This document shows, in pieces, positions 47,201 to 57,870 of a stretch of DNA of 64,000 nucleotides. The translations under genes were made by a program, and so were the position numbers. The notes beneath the pieces were generated by a model that worked only from the letters and a program-made list of their open reading frames with translations, did not search any database and was not told the origin of the DNA. Positions within the stretch are counted from its first letter, which is position 1; each line of letters starts with the position of its first letter. Source of the DNA: Nematostella vectensis (lineage: Eukaryota; Cnidaria; Anthozoa; Actiniaria; Edwardsiidae); the NCBI RefSeq assembly GCF_932526225.1, contig NC_064034.1, positions 4,698,001 to 4,762,000 of the forward strand, read 5' to 3'.

Positions 47201-50200
47201 GCAGCCTAGAAAATAGAGCGTATTTTTTTTTGCACACAACAACAAAACTGGGAACATACGAGTAGGGGAAGGCAGAAAATTATTCTGCTTTTATGTTGTT
47301 TCCACTTGTCCACAGTTCACAATGCTCTTGATTCAATCAAGGATTTTATTTTGTTGGCCAAAGTATTTTTGTTCACACAAAAACAAATTAAAGAACATAT
47401 CATGCATCATGCCATCTCCATTTGGATTTCTGGTATGTTCTAGGTATTACCCCAGTACAATACAGCAGCCCACCCTTTTAGAGTTTGGAAACTTCAGTGC
47501 ACATCCCAACATGGACATTAGGTGCAGTGGAATCTTCTTTGAAGATTGATGACTCTTGAGGATAAGCCGTGAGGAGAACATCAAATACAAAGCAACAAAC
47601 CTTGTAGGCTGGTATGGGAATTGGTGGTGTGCCCCCATTCTGCCGTGCTAGATTTCTGCGCAATGCATCTGCCTTGATACTCAAATGGGCCTCAAAGTAC
47701 TTGCGCAGGGCCATGCAGGCATGCTTGACGGTCTGACGGCTACTGAACACCTCATCATCACTTAACAAAGCAGCTTCATCAACCCGAAGGATTGGTAGAG
47801 TGCTTAACTAAGAGAAATAACATAGGGGAATAAAGCAAAAGAAACTCTAATGCCATACAAACTAATGCCATAAAACAACCCCAAGCACTCAAATCCTGAC
47901 TATGGACTTGTTCATAACCCCTTTTTGTCAACATGATTGTGTGCTTATCAGGGCAAACCATTGGATATTTATAAAAGTACTCACCAGGTTAATCAGTTTG
48001 CGCAAGCCATCTCCATTATCAAAAAACTCAAGCACAGCACGGAACGGGAAGGTGAGAGAGAAGAAAAGAGTAGCATGACAGTGTCCTGAGTCATGTGAGC
48101 ACTCAAGCAACCAGAGAGCATACTTGACCATGTCATTAAGAACAGGGTGTGGGAGCAGACACACCTAAGAATGGGGAAGAGCAAGAAAAGTCATAACCAA
48201 TGGAGAAAAATATACCCAATGTCATTGAATGCATTTCAACGCATTGTAAAATTATACAGAGATAATAGGGGACTAGGACAGTGACCCCTTTTATCCAAAT
48301 GCAAAATTGATACATTTTATTGTAAATTTGAACAAAATCTAAAACTGTATGCAGTGTTCAGTTTTTTTTACTTTCACATTTACATAAAAAATGATAAATT
48401 TTTTTATCACCATCACCTGTGATAAACATATTATCAGCCTTTACTGTACGCAGCCACTTTTGTCAAAAGTCTAAAACTAATATTTCACTTGTTTATGGAA
48501 ACTGCAAGGTGATGCATAGCATCATAAAGTGAAGGCAACATGTTTTTTTAACTTTCACATTTACATAAAAATGATAAAAAATTAATCACCATCACCTGTG
48601 ATAAACATATTATCAGCCTTTACTGTACGCAGCCACTTTTGTCAAAAGTCTAAAACTAATATTTCACTTGTTTATGGAAACTGCAAGGTGATGCATAGCA
48701 TCATAAAGTGAAGGCAACATGTTTTTTTAACTTTCACATTTACATAAAAAATGATAAAAAATTAATCACCATCACCTGTGATAAACATATTATCAGCCTT
48801 TACTGTACGCAGCCACTTTTGTCAAAAGTCTAAAACTAATATTTCACTTGTTTATGGAAACTGCAAGGTGATGCATAGCATCATAAAGTGAAGGCAACAT
48901 GTAATTGCAAATCTAAAGTAACACTACTTAGTCTGAACAAAAGTCAGTCACACTCAATTTTGTCTTCTGTTCTTTTCTTTCCTTACCCTTTCCATGGCGT
49001 CTTCATTATAAGCCAAGTAATAGAGACACATAGAAACACCTGTTGCAGCAACAGAAGGGCGAGGGACCTCAAGCAACCGCTGCACATGGGCATGAGTGAC
49101 AAATTCAGTGGCAAATTTTTTATGGCACAACAGAGAGGCAAGGTACTGGAAATAAATAGAAAGTTTGTTTAGAAAACATCAAAATGGTTTCAAGCTACAG
49201 TACCAAAAATCTTCTTAGTAAAGTATTCATTATTGGAAATTACAGTGTAAAGCTTAGAACACAAACAAATATGGGTAGAATGCTTGTTGTCTACTGAGAA
49301 ATCACAAGGAGAATTCAGGTGCTGAAACTGCATGAACTACTCTTATTGGAACAAACATTCCAGACATTAATTACAGTATATTTCCACTGTTCCTGGGCAA
49401 ACTAGTCACTCTTTAATGTCCATATAACATGGATTGAACTTATCTCAAATAAGACATAAATCAGGGGAAAGTTAACTAAATAGCAAATGTAATACCAAAA
49501 GTTTTAATGTGAGTATAGTGAAGGATCACTGACAGGATCAACCGTACTTATACATTACCATACCTTTAGTGCCTCAAACGATAAGTACATGTCCACCTGT
49601 CCTTTGAATGTAATGTAGTGCATGATGAGATCCAAAGCTTTCAGCTCGAACACTGTTGGAAGGAGCTGGAAGATGGCAAAAAATCTCAGAATATTATAAA
49701 AAAAACACATTCTAAAAAAATACATCACTCAAAGAGACACCAAATCTGCCCCCTTACCTCTTGATATTCTCCTAATGGTGTGAGGTACTGCATAATCAGA
49801 CGCTGTTGCATGGCCAGTGTCAATGGGGATAATGAGAATGACACAGGAGAACACTGATAACTCCTTTTGCTAGTTCTACTGGGAGAGCGACTTCTTTTGG
49901 ATTTGAGCTGGCTCAGATGGCTTTTAGACGAGGGAGTCATTTTCACTGGGAGAAAGTTTCAAGTTAACTAAATCATAGCCAGTTTATCAGGTCCCCACTA
50001 GAAAAATAGGACCTAAAAAGGTTAATGATTTGAGGATGGCATTGTACACTTGCTACAAAAAGAGGTGTTCTGCTAGAAATGGTTTGTTAAAAATTCAAAT
50101 ATATACTTGACATAGAATTGTACACAGCAAAATTCAATATAATAACAGAATGCAGCCTCAAACAGGGGTCAAGGTACGGCTAATATAAATAGCATGTAAG

Positions 50201-51944
50201 TAGTATGCTACTTTGTGGGAAATTGGTTCACTGGTGCAGTATGTACTGCCTGCCATACTCTAAACTAAAAACTGTGTAACACTAAATATTGTGTAACCCT
50301 AGCCTGAAACCAGACATTACCTCTAGGGATTGGGCTTCCTGCTGAAGATGATTCTGTGGATGATTTTGAGCTGATAGTACTGCTCCCTTCATTCTTTATT
50401 TTGGATGTTTTTGTCTTGGAAAATGCTCTGCTCTGGATGTCATCAATAGCTGGTTGTTTCAAATCCTGTAGATCCTTGAGAATGTGAAGGCGCCGTAACA
50501 TCATGGGAACCTAGGGACCATAGGGACACCCGATATTCACTTTCAATACTCACTTTAAGTAATTGTCTCACATAATAAATTGGATATTGGAAACAGCTAA
50601 AGACTTACAACAGCAGCATTTTCATCCCTGAAAGAGCCCGCAACATCCTGACTTTCCATAGCAAATCCAAGAAGGCCTAAACCAACACATACAAGAAGAT
50701 ACAGTAGTTGGACAAAAGTTCTATCTAATAATGTAAAAAAAAATATGAGGAAATAAAAAGAAGTCCAGCTTACCAACAGCATATGACCTCAGAGGCTCCT
50801 TGGCATCTTTTGCCCATGAAAACAGCCGTGCAAGAAGTCCTTCCTAAAAAAATACTTAAAATAGTAGTATCACAGACTCTCAATGCTATGTTTACTGTAT
50901 ATTTATGCTAATTAACATGATGGATACATACATACAAACACTGGGAAAATTTTTTTTAAAGGAAACCAGGGTGTTCATTTATAAAATAATTACCACTGCA
51001 ACAATTTGCTTTAGGAGGTAATTTCAGCATTTTTCAACAATACTTACAGTTTCCTGGAACACCATGGCACTCTCTAAGCCTGGCATGACGTTCAACAATA
51101 GCCGACAGGCCATACAGTTTAAATCAAATTCCTCCCTTGTACTCATAATGTAGGAGTTGACAAGTTTATTCATGAAGTCATCATTCTTGAACAAAGCCTT
51201 CAAAATATGCCCAAGTGTGCAGTCTGGGTCAGCACGACCTGAGGAAAATGAAAAATATATTACTTAACTTAAAGTGGAACAGTGTTCTACAATCAAGTGG
51301 TTATTTTCAATCATCTTTCTTATGGGCATTCAGGGTTATAGCTGTGTACCATTTGATGGTTAGTGAGCTACTCTACGGCTGGAGGTCAGCCTGCTTTATT
51401 CTCCTAGTATGCACTTTTTCATCAAACACAGGTTACCTGGATGCCTGTCATCGAAGGGATCTGGGTCCAATTTGTGGTAGGATTCGTTCTCCCCCTCTAC
51501 AAGGTCAGCCATCCTACAACAAGCATGAGAACAGACAATGAATCAACACTTCAAAAAGAATAATGACAGTCAATTCTTTATGTTACCATGTAATGGCTGA
51601 AGCTTGTGTGGTGGGAGGGGGTGGCATGCACCCTTATCAGTCCATATATGTATTTATTTAAGGTCTAGATGCCATTTCCTTTTAAAGTTTTAAGTAAAAT
51701 CATTGCACACTCATGCAAGTCACGGCCGTTGATGTCTTAATATAGCTTATGCTGTGTTCGATCTCAAAACCACACAGAGTTTTGTTTTACCTTACTTAAC
51801 TTACTTTAGTAAGTATTAGTTTTTTTTTATTCGTTAATTTACTCACCTTCGCAAGGCCTCGATAGGAGATCTCCCTTCTTCATCGTCAGCACTCCACTTA
51901 TCGAGCAATGAGTTGATCTCGGTTGTACTATCAAGAGCTGCCAT
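35290..51944 (-). CDS. DCAF1: DCAF1 (VprBP), substrate receptor of the CUL4-DDB1 ubiquitin ligase, complete, 34 exons
   Basis: Exons (minus): 51847-51944, 51437-51513, 51048-51238, 50774-50843, 50609-50676, 50321-50510, 49758-49945, 49564-49665, 48987-49145, 47985-48164, 47601-47807, 47116-47205, 46719-46798, 46521-46640, 46338-46440, 45837-46089, 45558-45703, 44332-44413, 43827-43912, 43568-43681, 42985-43127, 42611-42686, 41498-41559, 41326-41392, 41009-41080, 40800-40856, 40190-40272, 39848-39932, 37659-37892, 36749-36842, 36147-36236, 35954-36027, 35647-35733, 35290-35463. They total 4002 nt (1333 residues; vertebrate forms are about 1500). Marks: an N-terminal helical-repeat region ([20 protein letters not shown]), a LisH-like segment at about 785-820 ([17 protein letters not shown]), a WD40 propeller from about 940 with the two DDB1-binding motifs WDVR (about 1126) and WDLR (about 1162), VCRLYEVGR, and an acidic Asp-rich tail. 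The 5' edge of exon 16 was set by phase. Nuclear; controls protein turnover, replication and growth signalling. Confidence 0.96.
36240..36640. repeat. 50-bp and 20-bp tandem repeats in a DCAF1 intron
   Basis: A 50-bp unit (GGGAAGTTGCTTTACTGTAT and onward) recurs with starts at 36331, 36381, 36431, 36481 and 36531, with weaker copies before. It is followed at about 36557-36640 by about four copies of a 20-bp unit (AACCAGATGAAAACACGTAT). Both lie in the intron between exons 30 and 31. Confidence 0.85.
38494..39836. repeat. 26-bp minisatellite with higher-order structure in a DCAF1 intron
   Basis: About 51 copies of a 26-bp unit (TTGCCGCATAACACGGGCTT plus GGTAAA). In the right half, variant units (CGAATATCACGG, CCACATAACACGG, CGCATAGCACGG) recur in a fixed order, giving a higher-order period of about 130 bp, seen as near-identical blocks starting near 39317, 39421, 39551 and 39671. 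The array begins about ten bases after the splice donor of exon 28 (39847). Confidence 0.93.
39929..40036. repeat. 54-bp tandem duplication covering a DCAF1 splice acceptor
   Basis: Two copies (39929-39982 and 39983-40036) differ at one base. Read on the minus strand, each carries GTTTGCAG followed by GTTG. The phase-correct acceptor for exon 28 is the inner one, ending at 39933; the outer copy provides a second identical acceptor 54 bp upstream. Confidence 0.88.
40655..40790. repeat. 32-bp tandem repeat, about four copies, in a DCAF1 intron
   Basis: The unit CTGCTACAGTATTGGGTCAG plus TTACAGGTCTAG repeats exactly three times with a fourth partial copy. It ends ten bases from the donor of exon 26 (40799). 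Confidence 0.92.
41626..42139. mobile_element. 514-bp foldback MITE in a DCAF1 intron
   Basis: The ends CCCTATAGTCCGTGGGCCAG and CTGGCCCACGGACAGGG are inverted copies. Similarity extends inward for roughly 230 bp per arm, with matching blocks GAAAGCCCTTTTCATAGTGA, AAAGCTCTGGG and GGGTACCC. Transcribed within the DCAF1 pre-mRNA, it would fold into a long hairpin. No coding capacity. Confidence 0.82.
44589..45480 (-). pseudogene. 5'-truncated non-LTR retrotransposon (reverse transcriptase C-terminal part)
   Basis: Two minus-strand open segments in the same frame (45449-45234 and 45227-44673) are separated by one stop codon. They hold the RT active-site motif FVDD, then [25 protein letters not shown]-like VIEYASAAF and a TLHERR segment, the usual order at the C-terminal end of LINE reverse transcriptases. 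The upstream endonuclease and most of the RT are missing. It lies in the DCAF1 intron between exons 17 and 18, in the same orientation as the gene. The clade (Jockey/CR1/Rex-like) was not determined. Confidence 0.85.
46941..47141. repeat. ~115-bp tandem duplication including the end of DCAF1 exon 12
   Basis: TGTAAGGCTTACAG occurs at 46942 and 47055, and ACCTGGAGTG at 47000 and 47115. The right copy contains the true 3' end of exon 12 and its donor (CAG then GTAAGC). The left copy is a decayed duplicate of that end with a weaker donor-like GTGAAC. Confidence 0.7.
48361..48901. repeat. Three tandem copies of a 180-bp unit in a DCAF1 intron
   Basis: Near-identical copies start at about 48361, 48541 and 48721, each containing CAGCCTTTACTGTACGCAGC and CACTTGTTTATGGAAACTGC. 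They lie between exons 9 and 10. Differences are mainly in an A-run. Confidence 0.93.
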
Positions 51945-52381
51945 TTTAAGCAAGGATATGCCGATAAGAATCAGCTACTAACGGCATCTGTGTACCGCTT
52001 TACCGAGAAAAAAACTTGAAACTCCCGCCACATACTACAGAAGTACTAGATTATTTCAGAAACCTCTGATCTTATAACAACCAACTGCAACTACATTCGA
52101 TTTTTTTCTATAGCATCTGTCCAGTATTTTGGATATCTTTGCAGGTAAATACACAGGAAGATGGATGATCGTCTGGAAGTGTTTTTGAGAATGATTTTCT
52201 GTTCCTGTTTTCCTTCTCACCCGCCATGTGATAGAATAGATGAGCCCTGTGAACTTATGGTCAGCGGGGCTTCTTGACTCGCCCTAGTCTTCTCGCATGC
52301 GCATATCTGCAAGGGCAGTAGAGGAACAAAGGAACCAAGTCTTAGGAAGATATGGCTAGTTATAAAACCAAGAGAGCATAA
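51945..52381. other. DCAF1 5' flank
   Basis: Presumed DCAF1 5'UTR and promoter next to 51945. A 37-codon plus-strand frame starts with ATG at about 52159 (MDDRLEVFLRMIFCSCF) but has no recognised features, and I do not call it a gene. Confidence 0.4.
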
Positions 52382-52588
52382 AGGCTGGTTCACACTAGCG
52401 ACATAACAGACACTCTTATTTTCTATGTTCAAACTGTGAATGGTTAAAAATAATGACATAACGGCAGAGTCATAATGACATAGGAGAAATAACATGTTTT
52501 TTTTTTCTTATGTCGTTATGTCAATGCCGTTATATAAGGACACAAGGGCGCGATGTTATGTCGTTATGTCACTAGTGTGAGCCAGCCT
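52382..52588. mobile_element. 207-bp MITE
   Basis: The ends AGGCTGGTTCACACTAGCGA and CACTAGTGTGAGCCAGCCT are inverted repeats; the interior repeats GTTATGTCGTTATGTC in both orientations. The target duplication is unclear. A relic of the same end (GGTTGGTTCACACTAG) is seen at about 42739 in a DCAF1 intron. Confidence 0.8.
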
Positions 52589-53883
52589 CAAGATAAGAGA
52601 GGGACACTTTGCCGTGTCGATTCCCATTCTGGCTATTTTTAGACCGCCAGCCTGCGCGTGAGCATTTTTACTCACCTTACCCCCGCGCTTTGGCATTTGC
52701 ATCTTGTTGTAGCCGCTGTTTTGTGACTTGAACAAAAAATACACCCTATTTGCACTAATAACATCGAAGATTTCATTCTAGCATCAAAGATAGCGGTTTA
52801 TTTAGGAACTGTAGTACTTTGAGACTTGCAAGGTTTCGAAAACGTGTAAAAAAAAAGAGAAGGAAAACCTCAAATATAAAAGTGGTTGATCCTGACGGTG
52901 CTTCAAATACCGCTTCCGCTCTAACTTGCTGCTTCTTCGTGGTTTCTCAACATTCATTATCTTCCTAATGGTCAAACGAAATCTGTAAGTTAGATACGAT
53001 ATCGATTTTTGTGAATATTCCGGTGAATTGAGAAGGAATTCAATTTGGATTTGCTTTCATTTGTCGTGCGAAGTGCCGTATGGTGTGCTTACATAGAATC
53101 CGGTCAAATAAAGAGAATATCGATTAGAATAGATGGCTTACAATCCTGTGAATCGTAAATTTATATATACATACAATGTGCAGCTTCAGGTTCCCCGTGG
53201 AGTACCGCCAAGTCTTACATTTTCAACAAATTCAAATACAATCTTGGGATGGAAATGACAGGCGCGTTTTGACTAGTATTCGACGTTGGTTTGTGCACCA
53301 TGGAGTAGCTAGAGCTTGGTGGCTCATATTTTATACGCCCTTGCACCGGCGTCGTATCTGCGGCGCCCAAGAAATAAATAATGAGCGGAGTAGTCGTGAC
53401 ATTGATTTAGAGAGCCGTGGTTGTGTGGAGTGACCATAAGAGATTTTGTAGTATTAGCGACTAGTGCTCTGTTGTTGTAAGGGGGTTGTGGTTGTGTGCC
53501 CATCTTACCGTGATTGGAGCGGTGATTGGGGGCGTGACCATGAGTTACGACCGTAAGAGATCCGTGGTTGCTAGGGAGTTGTGTCATTTAGGCATGACAG
53601 TGAAAGGTCCGTGGTTGCTAGGGAATTGTGTGAGCATGATCGCGATTGGAGCGTGACCGTTGATTAGGGTGTGGCCGTGAGTGCGTCGTGCCTACTGATT
53701 CTGATCGCGCAAGCTCATTGGTTGCATGACAGTGAAAATGAATGGGAGAGGCGGTGACTATGGTAACAAAAACTCACCATTACGTAACCGTCAGAGTGTG
53801 TCTCCTCAAAACAAGGGATACATGTTTTTTTATGCTGCTTTATTTGGACTCGCAATTCATCGCATTAACGCCCTTATTCTCGT
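52589..53883. other. Intergenic region
   Basis: No firm gene. 53410-53720 contains loosely repeated GTGGTTGCTAGGGAGTTGTG-type phrases with GTGACC and GATTGG, probably a degenerate repeat. An open frame at 53176-53433 (plus) has no recognisable domain. Confidence 0.4.
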
Positions 53884-54903
53884 CTAGTCCTCAATCCACA
53901 TTATATGATATGGCAACGAATTATAACGAGACATGCAGTTCACTGGGGTCATGGAATCTTCACGTTTCAATGGGACGAAGCCTCGTAAAGGTGAGTCAAC
54001 ACGTGACGAAATGGTTGCCTGGTCGCTATGGCGACTGTCATTGCCGGCCATATCTACCAGTCTGAGTCTGAGTGGCCTTACTCTCATGCTGGACTTTTCT
54101 CTTAAAACCACCGAAAATGGCTTCTTGTTGCTTATTTTTCTTGGCGTATTCTTTTTCTTTACATTTTGGATCATCGGAATAGAGTGATGGAGCATATACA
54201 GTGAAGACAGCTCGGAGTTTTCTTTTTTGTTCTCATCTGACGTATCCCCGGAGTTAACTCGTGAGTCTTTCATTTCTCCGTACGAGTTTTTCTTGTCTCC
54301 GTGCCTTTCGTAGATACTCGTAGGTGACGTTGGCGCGCATGACTTAGCTGCGCGCGACAAATGATTTTTCTTCTGGAACAACTGTTTGAGTAAATTTTCT
54401 TAATCTAAGGTCTTTTTTAGAATCTCCCATCTCCTCTGTACCCTTTTTCTCTTTGATCTTCTTAGTCAGCAATTCATTTAGAAATGGTTTTCCAGGTTTG
54501 GGCTTGTTTTTGCCATAGAGAAAGCTTAGTAAGTGGTTCAATATTAGCTTATCCTCGGCACTGCGGCATTGAACCCGAAAAGTTTTTCGGGGCTCGTACA
54601 GCTGTTTCCTGACTGGCGGTTTTTCTAGGCAGGCAGTCACTTTGCGATCCAGTTTATACCGGTTTAACGTATTCGCTATGACTTCAGCTCTTGTTTCGCA
54701 ATCGATCGTCCCATTATCCGGACTTTTCGGATTAAAGGTTTGAATTGGACTTCGTTGTTGATATCTCGTTTCTCTACTTCCTTCCTTACTTGGCAGCTCT
54801 CTTGGTAAGTTTTCCCCTTTTTCACCTTCAAGCTGTCCAGTTTGGTTAGCATCGGTCTAAGCTTTTGGAGGTGGATACTACGATTGTGTAGTTTGGGCTC
54901 CAT
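53884..54903 (-). pseudogene. Unrecognised coding region, broken by frame changes
   Basis: Three minus-strand segments look coding but lie in different frames. 54903-54676 starts MEPKLHNRS. 54856-54344 is open for 170 codons and includes KVTACLEKPPVRKQLYEP and DKLILNHLLSFLYGK. 54381-53884 includes SIYERHGDKKNSYGE and LVDMAGNDSRHS and ends at a TAA near 53884. The middle and last frames could be rejoined by losing one base, for example in the A-run near 54365; the first and middle by a small shift or an upstream exon whose acceptor is at about 54857. No family is recognised: the protein is basic, Ser-rich and probably disordered. It may be a real gene with unplaced introns, an assembly error or a pseudogene. 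Confidence 0.45.
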
Positions 54904-55437
54904 AGCAAGCGCCTCCCCCGTTTCAGAGTATTACTAGGAGTCCCCTTATTCCCTCTGTTATATTTTGAGATGAAGTTCTCTCCTGTGATAGATGGTTTAG
55001 CAAAACCGTAAGCTCAGCCAATGTAATGCTTCTTTTGTGATGGGTCTTTCGGTTTGGTTGTTTGGGTTCGATATCCTGAAAATTGTCTGACCTATGGATA
55101 CAGTTAACATTATGTCAAGGATACCGCAAATAATACCAAAAAACTAGAACCGAATCTAGACTCATGTTGTTTGTCCAGAGAAATTGATTTCCATTACAGA
55201 GACCACAAGAATGTGGTTCTTTGTAATTAGGAACAAATGAACAGCAAAAACTTTTGTTTATTAAGTGACAGTGTTGATGAGTTTTATGTTAATTTTGTTT
55301 ATGCCGTGCCACAAAGAATTATTGTAACGTTTTTACAGCAAATTATTTATCATTTTATTTTTTCATCTTCCTCAATTTTATTCTGCGAGTTTATTATAGT
55401 TTTTTTACTTACAGTAATTTATATATTGTAATATATT
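54904..55437. other. Intergenic region
   Basis: AT-rich with no supportable gene. The short Phe-rich frame at 55237-55431 is compositional. Confidence 0.4.
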
Positions 55438-55819
55438 TGCTCGGAGGGAGCGCAGCGGACCGGAGAGCAAGTCTAATGTTGGTATCGCATATGATTGTTC
55501 GTGTCCACACCATAGGCTTCCCAGTCAGCTTTTGTGTTTTGATTTCATGCAGATCAGCGGTCTTTCTAGCGCATGCGCGAGATTCATATAGTGGATGCGA
55601 TTTTTCGTGTCCACACCACAGGTTTTCCAGTCGGCTTTTGTATTTTGATTTCATGCTGATCTGTGTTTTTTTAGCGCATGCGCGAGTTTTATATAATCCA
55701 TTTTTCGTGTCCACACCATAGGCTTCCCAGTCGGCTGATTTGTATTTTGAATTCATGCTGATCAGCGGTCTTTTTCGAGAACCGCTGTACTGAAACATGT
55801 TCGTCCCGTCCTCCGAGCA
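55438..55819. mobile_element. MITE-like element with a triplicated ~105-bp core
   Basis: The ends TGCTCGGAGGGAG and CGTCCTCCGAGCA are short inverted repeats. Inside, TTCGTGTCCACACCATAGGC, CAGTCGGCTTTTGTATTTTG and GCGCATGCGCGAG recur three times at about 105-bp spacing. The minus-strand open frame across it (KSADWEAYGVDTKNG, then a diverged copy) follows the repeat and is probably not a gene. Confidence 0.65.
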
Positions 55820-55923
55820 TTCACTTTCTATTAGAAACTTCTATTAATATACTAATTTAATGGCATTTTTGCTTATAACTATCAACTGTTTGGAAGGTCA
55901 ACGTGAAGAATGACAGGTGCTTA

Positions 55924-56409
55924 TTATGGCTTTTTTGTTTGTTTGCCGTAGATTCTTGGCTTACCACAGCCTTGTTTTTTCTTTTGTAATACAAATAAAA
56001 CGCGAAAACAAATACAGCGCAAACAATCAAATTTTTCCAACGATTCCAAAAGCAGCGAGGACAAGTCCCGTACAGCGTGCAACCAGCATGTAAGTCCACA
56101 GGGAGCCCAAGATCGCAACGTAACTTGGCCGGGTTCTCTAAAAAGACAAACACAAACAAGCACATTTCAGTCAACTAGAGAAAACCTCGTGCTTTAGAAT
56201 TTAGCCTAACAAAAATGTTCCTCGTGCCCTTGTAAAAACCTTGAACAGTTGAAGAGAGTGTGCGCGCATTTTTTAAAAGAGACTGGGTCATAGCATACCT
56301 GTTGCCAAGCAACGTTGCTGCTAATACAGTCGCCATATTGAAAAGAAGCCTTCGAACCAGCAAGATCAAAGCTTCGGTTTGTCTGAAAGCTATAGTTACT
56401 GCGTCTCAT
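55924..56409 (-). CDS. Doubtful two-exon open frame, divergent from CFAP144
   Basis: A minus-strand exon from about 56409 to a good donor (CAG then GTATGC, at about 56299) could join an acceptor (TTTTTAG) at about 56139. Joined from the ATG at 56409, the frame gives about 73 residues ending in a hydrophobic stretch (YVAILGSLWTYMLVA then LVLAAFGIVGKI). From a second ATG (MATVLAATLLGN) a different frame stays open to 55924. The third frame of the second exon also encodes a membrane-like segment. With three plausible frames and no known family, coding is not established; the RFX X-box also lies at the end of the first exon. It could be an upstream antisense transcript. Confidence 0.25.
56301..56313 (+). 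promoter_or_regulatory. RFX X-box upstream of CFAP144
   Basis: GTTGCCAAGCAAC fits the X-box pattern of two inverted half-sites (GTNRCC and RGYAAC) with a one-base spacer, 107 bp before the CFAP144 start codon. RFX factors drive ciliary genes in animals, so position and gene function agree. Confidence 0.75.
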
Positions 56410-56419
56410 ACAAAGAAAT

Positions 56420-57870
56420 ATGGCTAATGCTAAGAAAGCAGAAAGACCAGAACTGAACTTCGTCCATCAGAATGCCATATTATGCGAAACGATAAAAAAA
56501 GAACAAAGAAATCAGCAGTTGTATACAAGCTATAGTGTTAACCCGTTCAAAAAGAGTGAGTTCTTTATTTCTCTACTCACTGTTAAGTATTCTCAGTAAC
56601 TTTAATAAGTACTTAACCATACTGTGGTTTGGTTTTTAGTGTATACACTCACTGGAAAACCTAACTCACTTCACGACTCCGCCGATGGGGAGGAAGACGG
56701 TAAGAAGCTTTTGTCGCTGTTGTACTTTAAATTTTGTTGTATACTTAAGTAATCAGTGTTTTGCTCTAACCTTTTACTTTTTTTTGTCTCAGATCACTTT
56801 CTTAAAGTTATCAAAAGAGCTCACGAGACACCTGTAGATAAATTTGATTTTCCACAAACTTCAGCTCAAGATATTGGATGGAACACTGAGCCCTTGGTGA
56901 GCAAAAACTGCAGCTTTTTATTCCGATGCCTATGATTCAATGGAAGTAAATGTAGCAAAGGTTGTTTGTGAAAGTGTTATGATTTTCAAACTAGCAATAC
57001 TTATTGACCAGTATTCTCATGGCTTTCAACTTACTTACCATCAACCCACAGGCAGCCCAAGGCTGCTGCCAGTGTTTTATAAAGGAATGTATGGGGAAAT
57101 TTGTATGTTAGCGAAGAAAATACTTTATCGTGAAAAAATAAATCTTTACACTTTGCAACATTGTGTTTGTATCCTCCTTTATTTCAATTTTGCTGATAGA
57201 ATAACAGTACAATGAATTTGAAGCCCGCCACAAATTGCATTCATTTAGGTAAAAAAGGAAAGGCTGAGAATTAAATCATCAAACTTCAAACACACAACAA
57301 CTCTGCGGCCATAGTTGTGTGTTCAAATTTGCTGATTTAGTCTCCAGCCTTTCCTGTTTTTAACTGACATTATATTGGCAAAATTGAAATAATGGAAGAC
57401 ACACACACTATATTGCAAGGTCTATAGTGTTTTATTTTTTACAATAAATATTTTTTTTTGCTTCCCCATTCATTCCATCATAAACAACTGACTGACTTGG
57501 GCTGCCTGTGTTAGCCTTGCATAAACAAATTCTGGTCCTCCTAACAAGATCTCCCACATATAGGCAAAATCACAATGATACATTGATATCATAAGAGAAA
57601 CAATCTACTCAAGAAATCCTTTAAAGTCCAGCATTAAGACTTTGGCTATAGTGGCTGCTTGTTAGTGCTATAGACTAATCATTCCCTACTTGCTCCTCCC
57701 AAAAAATAGCTATTCCTGTATATGAACTAAGCCTTATCTTCTATCTTCCACCTCAGATTGATAAGACATGGTATGACCAAAGACTCCATCATCCCCGCAA
57801 GCATTCAGAGATCACCAAATATATGGATGCAGCGTGGAGAGTCAAGGAGCAGTCAGAAAATATGAATTAG
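56420..57870 (+). CDS. CFAP144: CFAP144 (FAM183), axonemal microtubule inner protein
   Basis: Four exons, 56420-56555, 56640-56699, 56793-56896 and 57757-57870, join in phase to 137 residues ending at TAG. The sequence follows the FAM183 family: HQNAILCETIKKEQ, LYTSYSVNPF, then TGKPNSLHD, FLKVIKRAHETPVDKF, QDIGWNTEPL, and a C-terminal RLHHPRKHSEITKYMDAAWR. Vertebrate forms are close to this length. The protein belongs to the doublet-microtubule inner proteins of motile cilia and sperm flagella. Intron 3 (860 bp) contains a foldback element. An RFX X-box lies 107 bp upstream, which supports ciliary regulation. The ATG at 56420 is the only one that gives the conserved N-terminus. Confidence 0.94.
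57047..57510. mobile_element. 464-bp foldback element in CFAP144 intron 3
   Basis: The ends CACAGGCAGCCCAAG and CTTGGGCTGCCTGTG are inverted copies, and the arms match inward over most of their length (for example TTTATTTCAATTTTGC and its complement). The centre is a strong hairpin: AAAGGAAAGGCTGAGA at about 57251 pairs with CTCCAGCCTTTCCTGTTTT at about 57340. No coding capacity and no clear target duplication. Confidence 0.8.

Noticed and set aside
52159-52272. 37-codon plus-strand frame MDDRLEVFLRM
   Set aside because: Too short, no family, no splice partner found.
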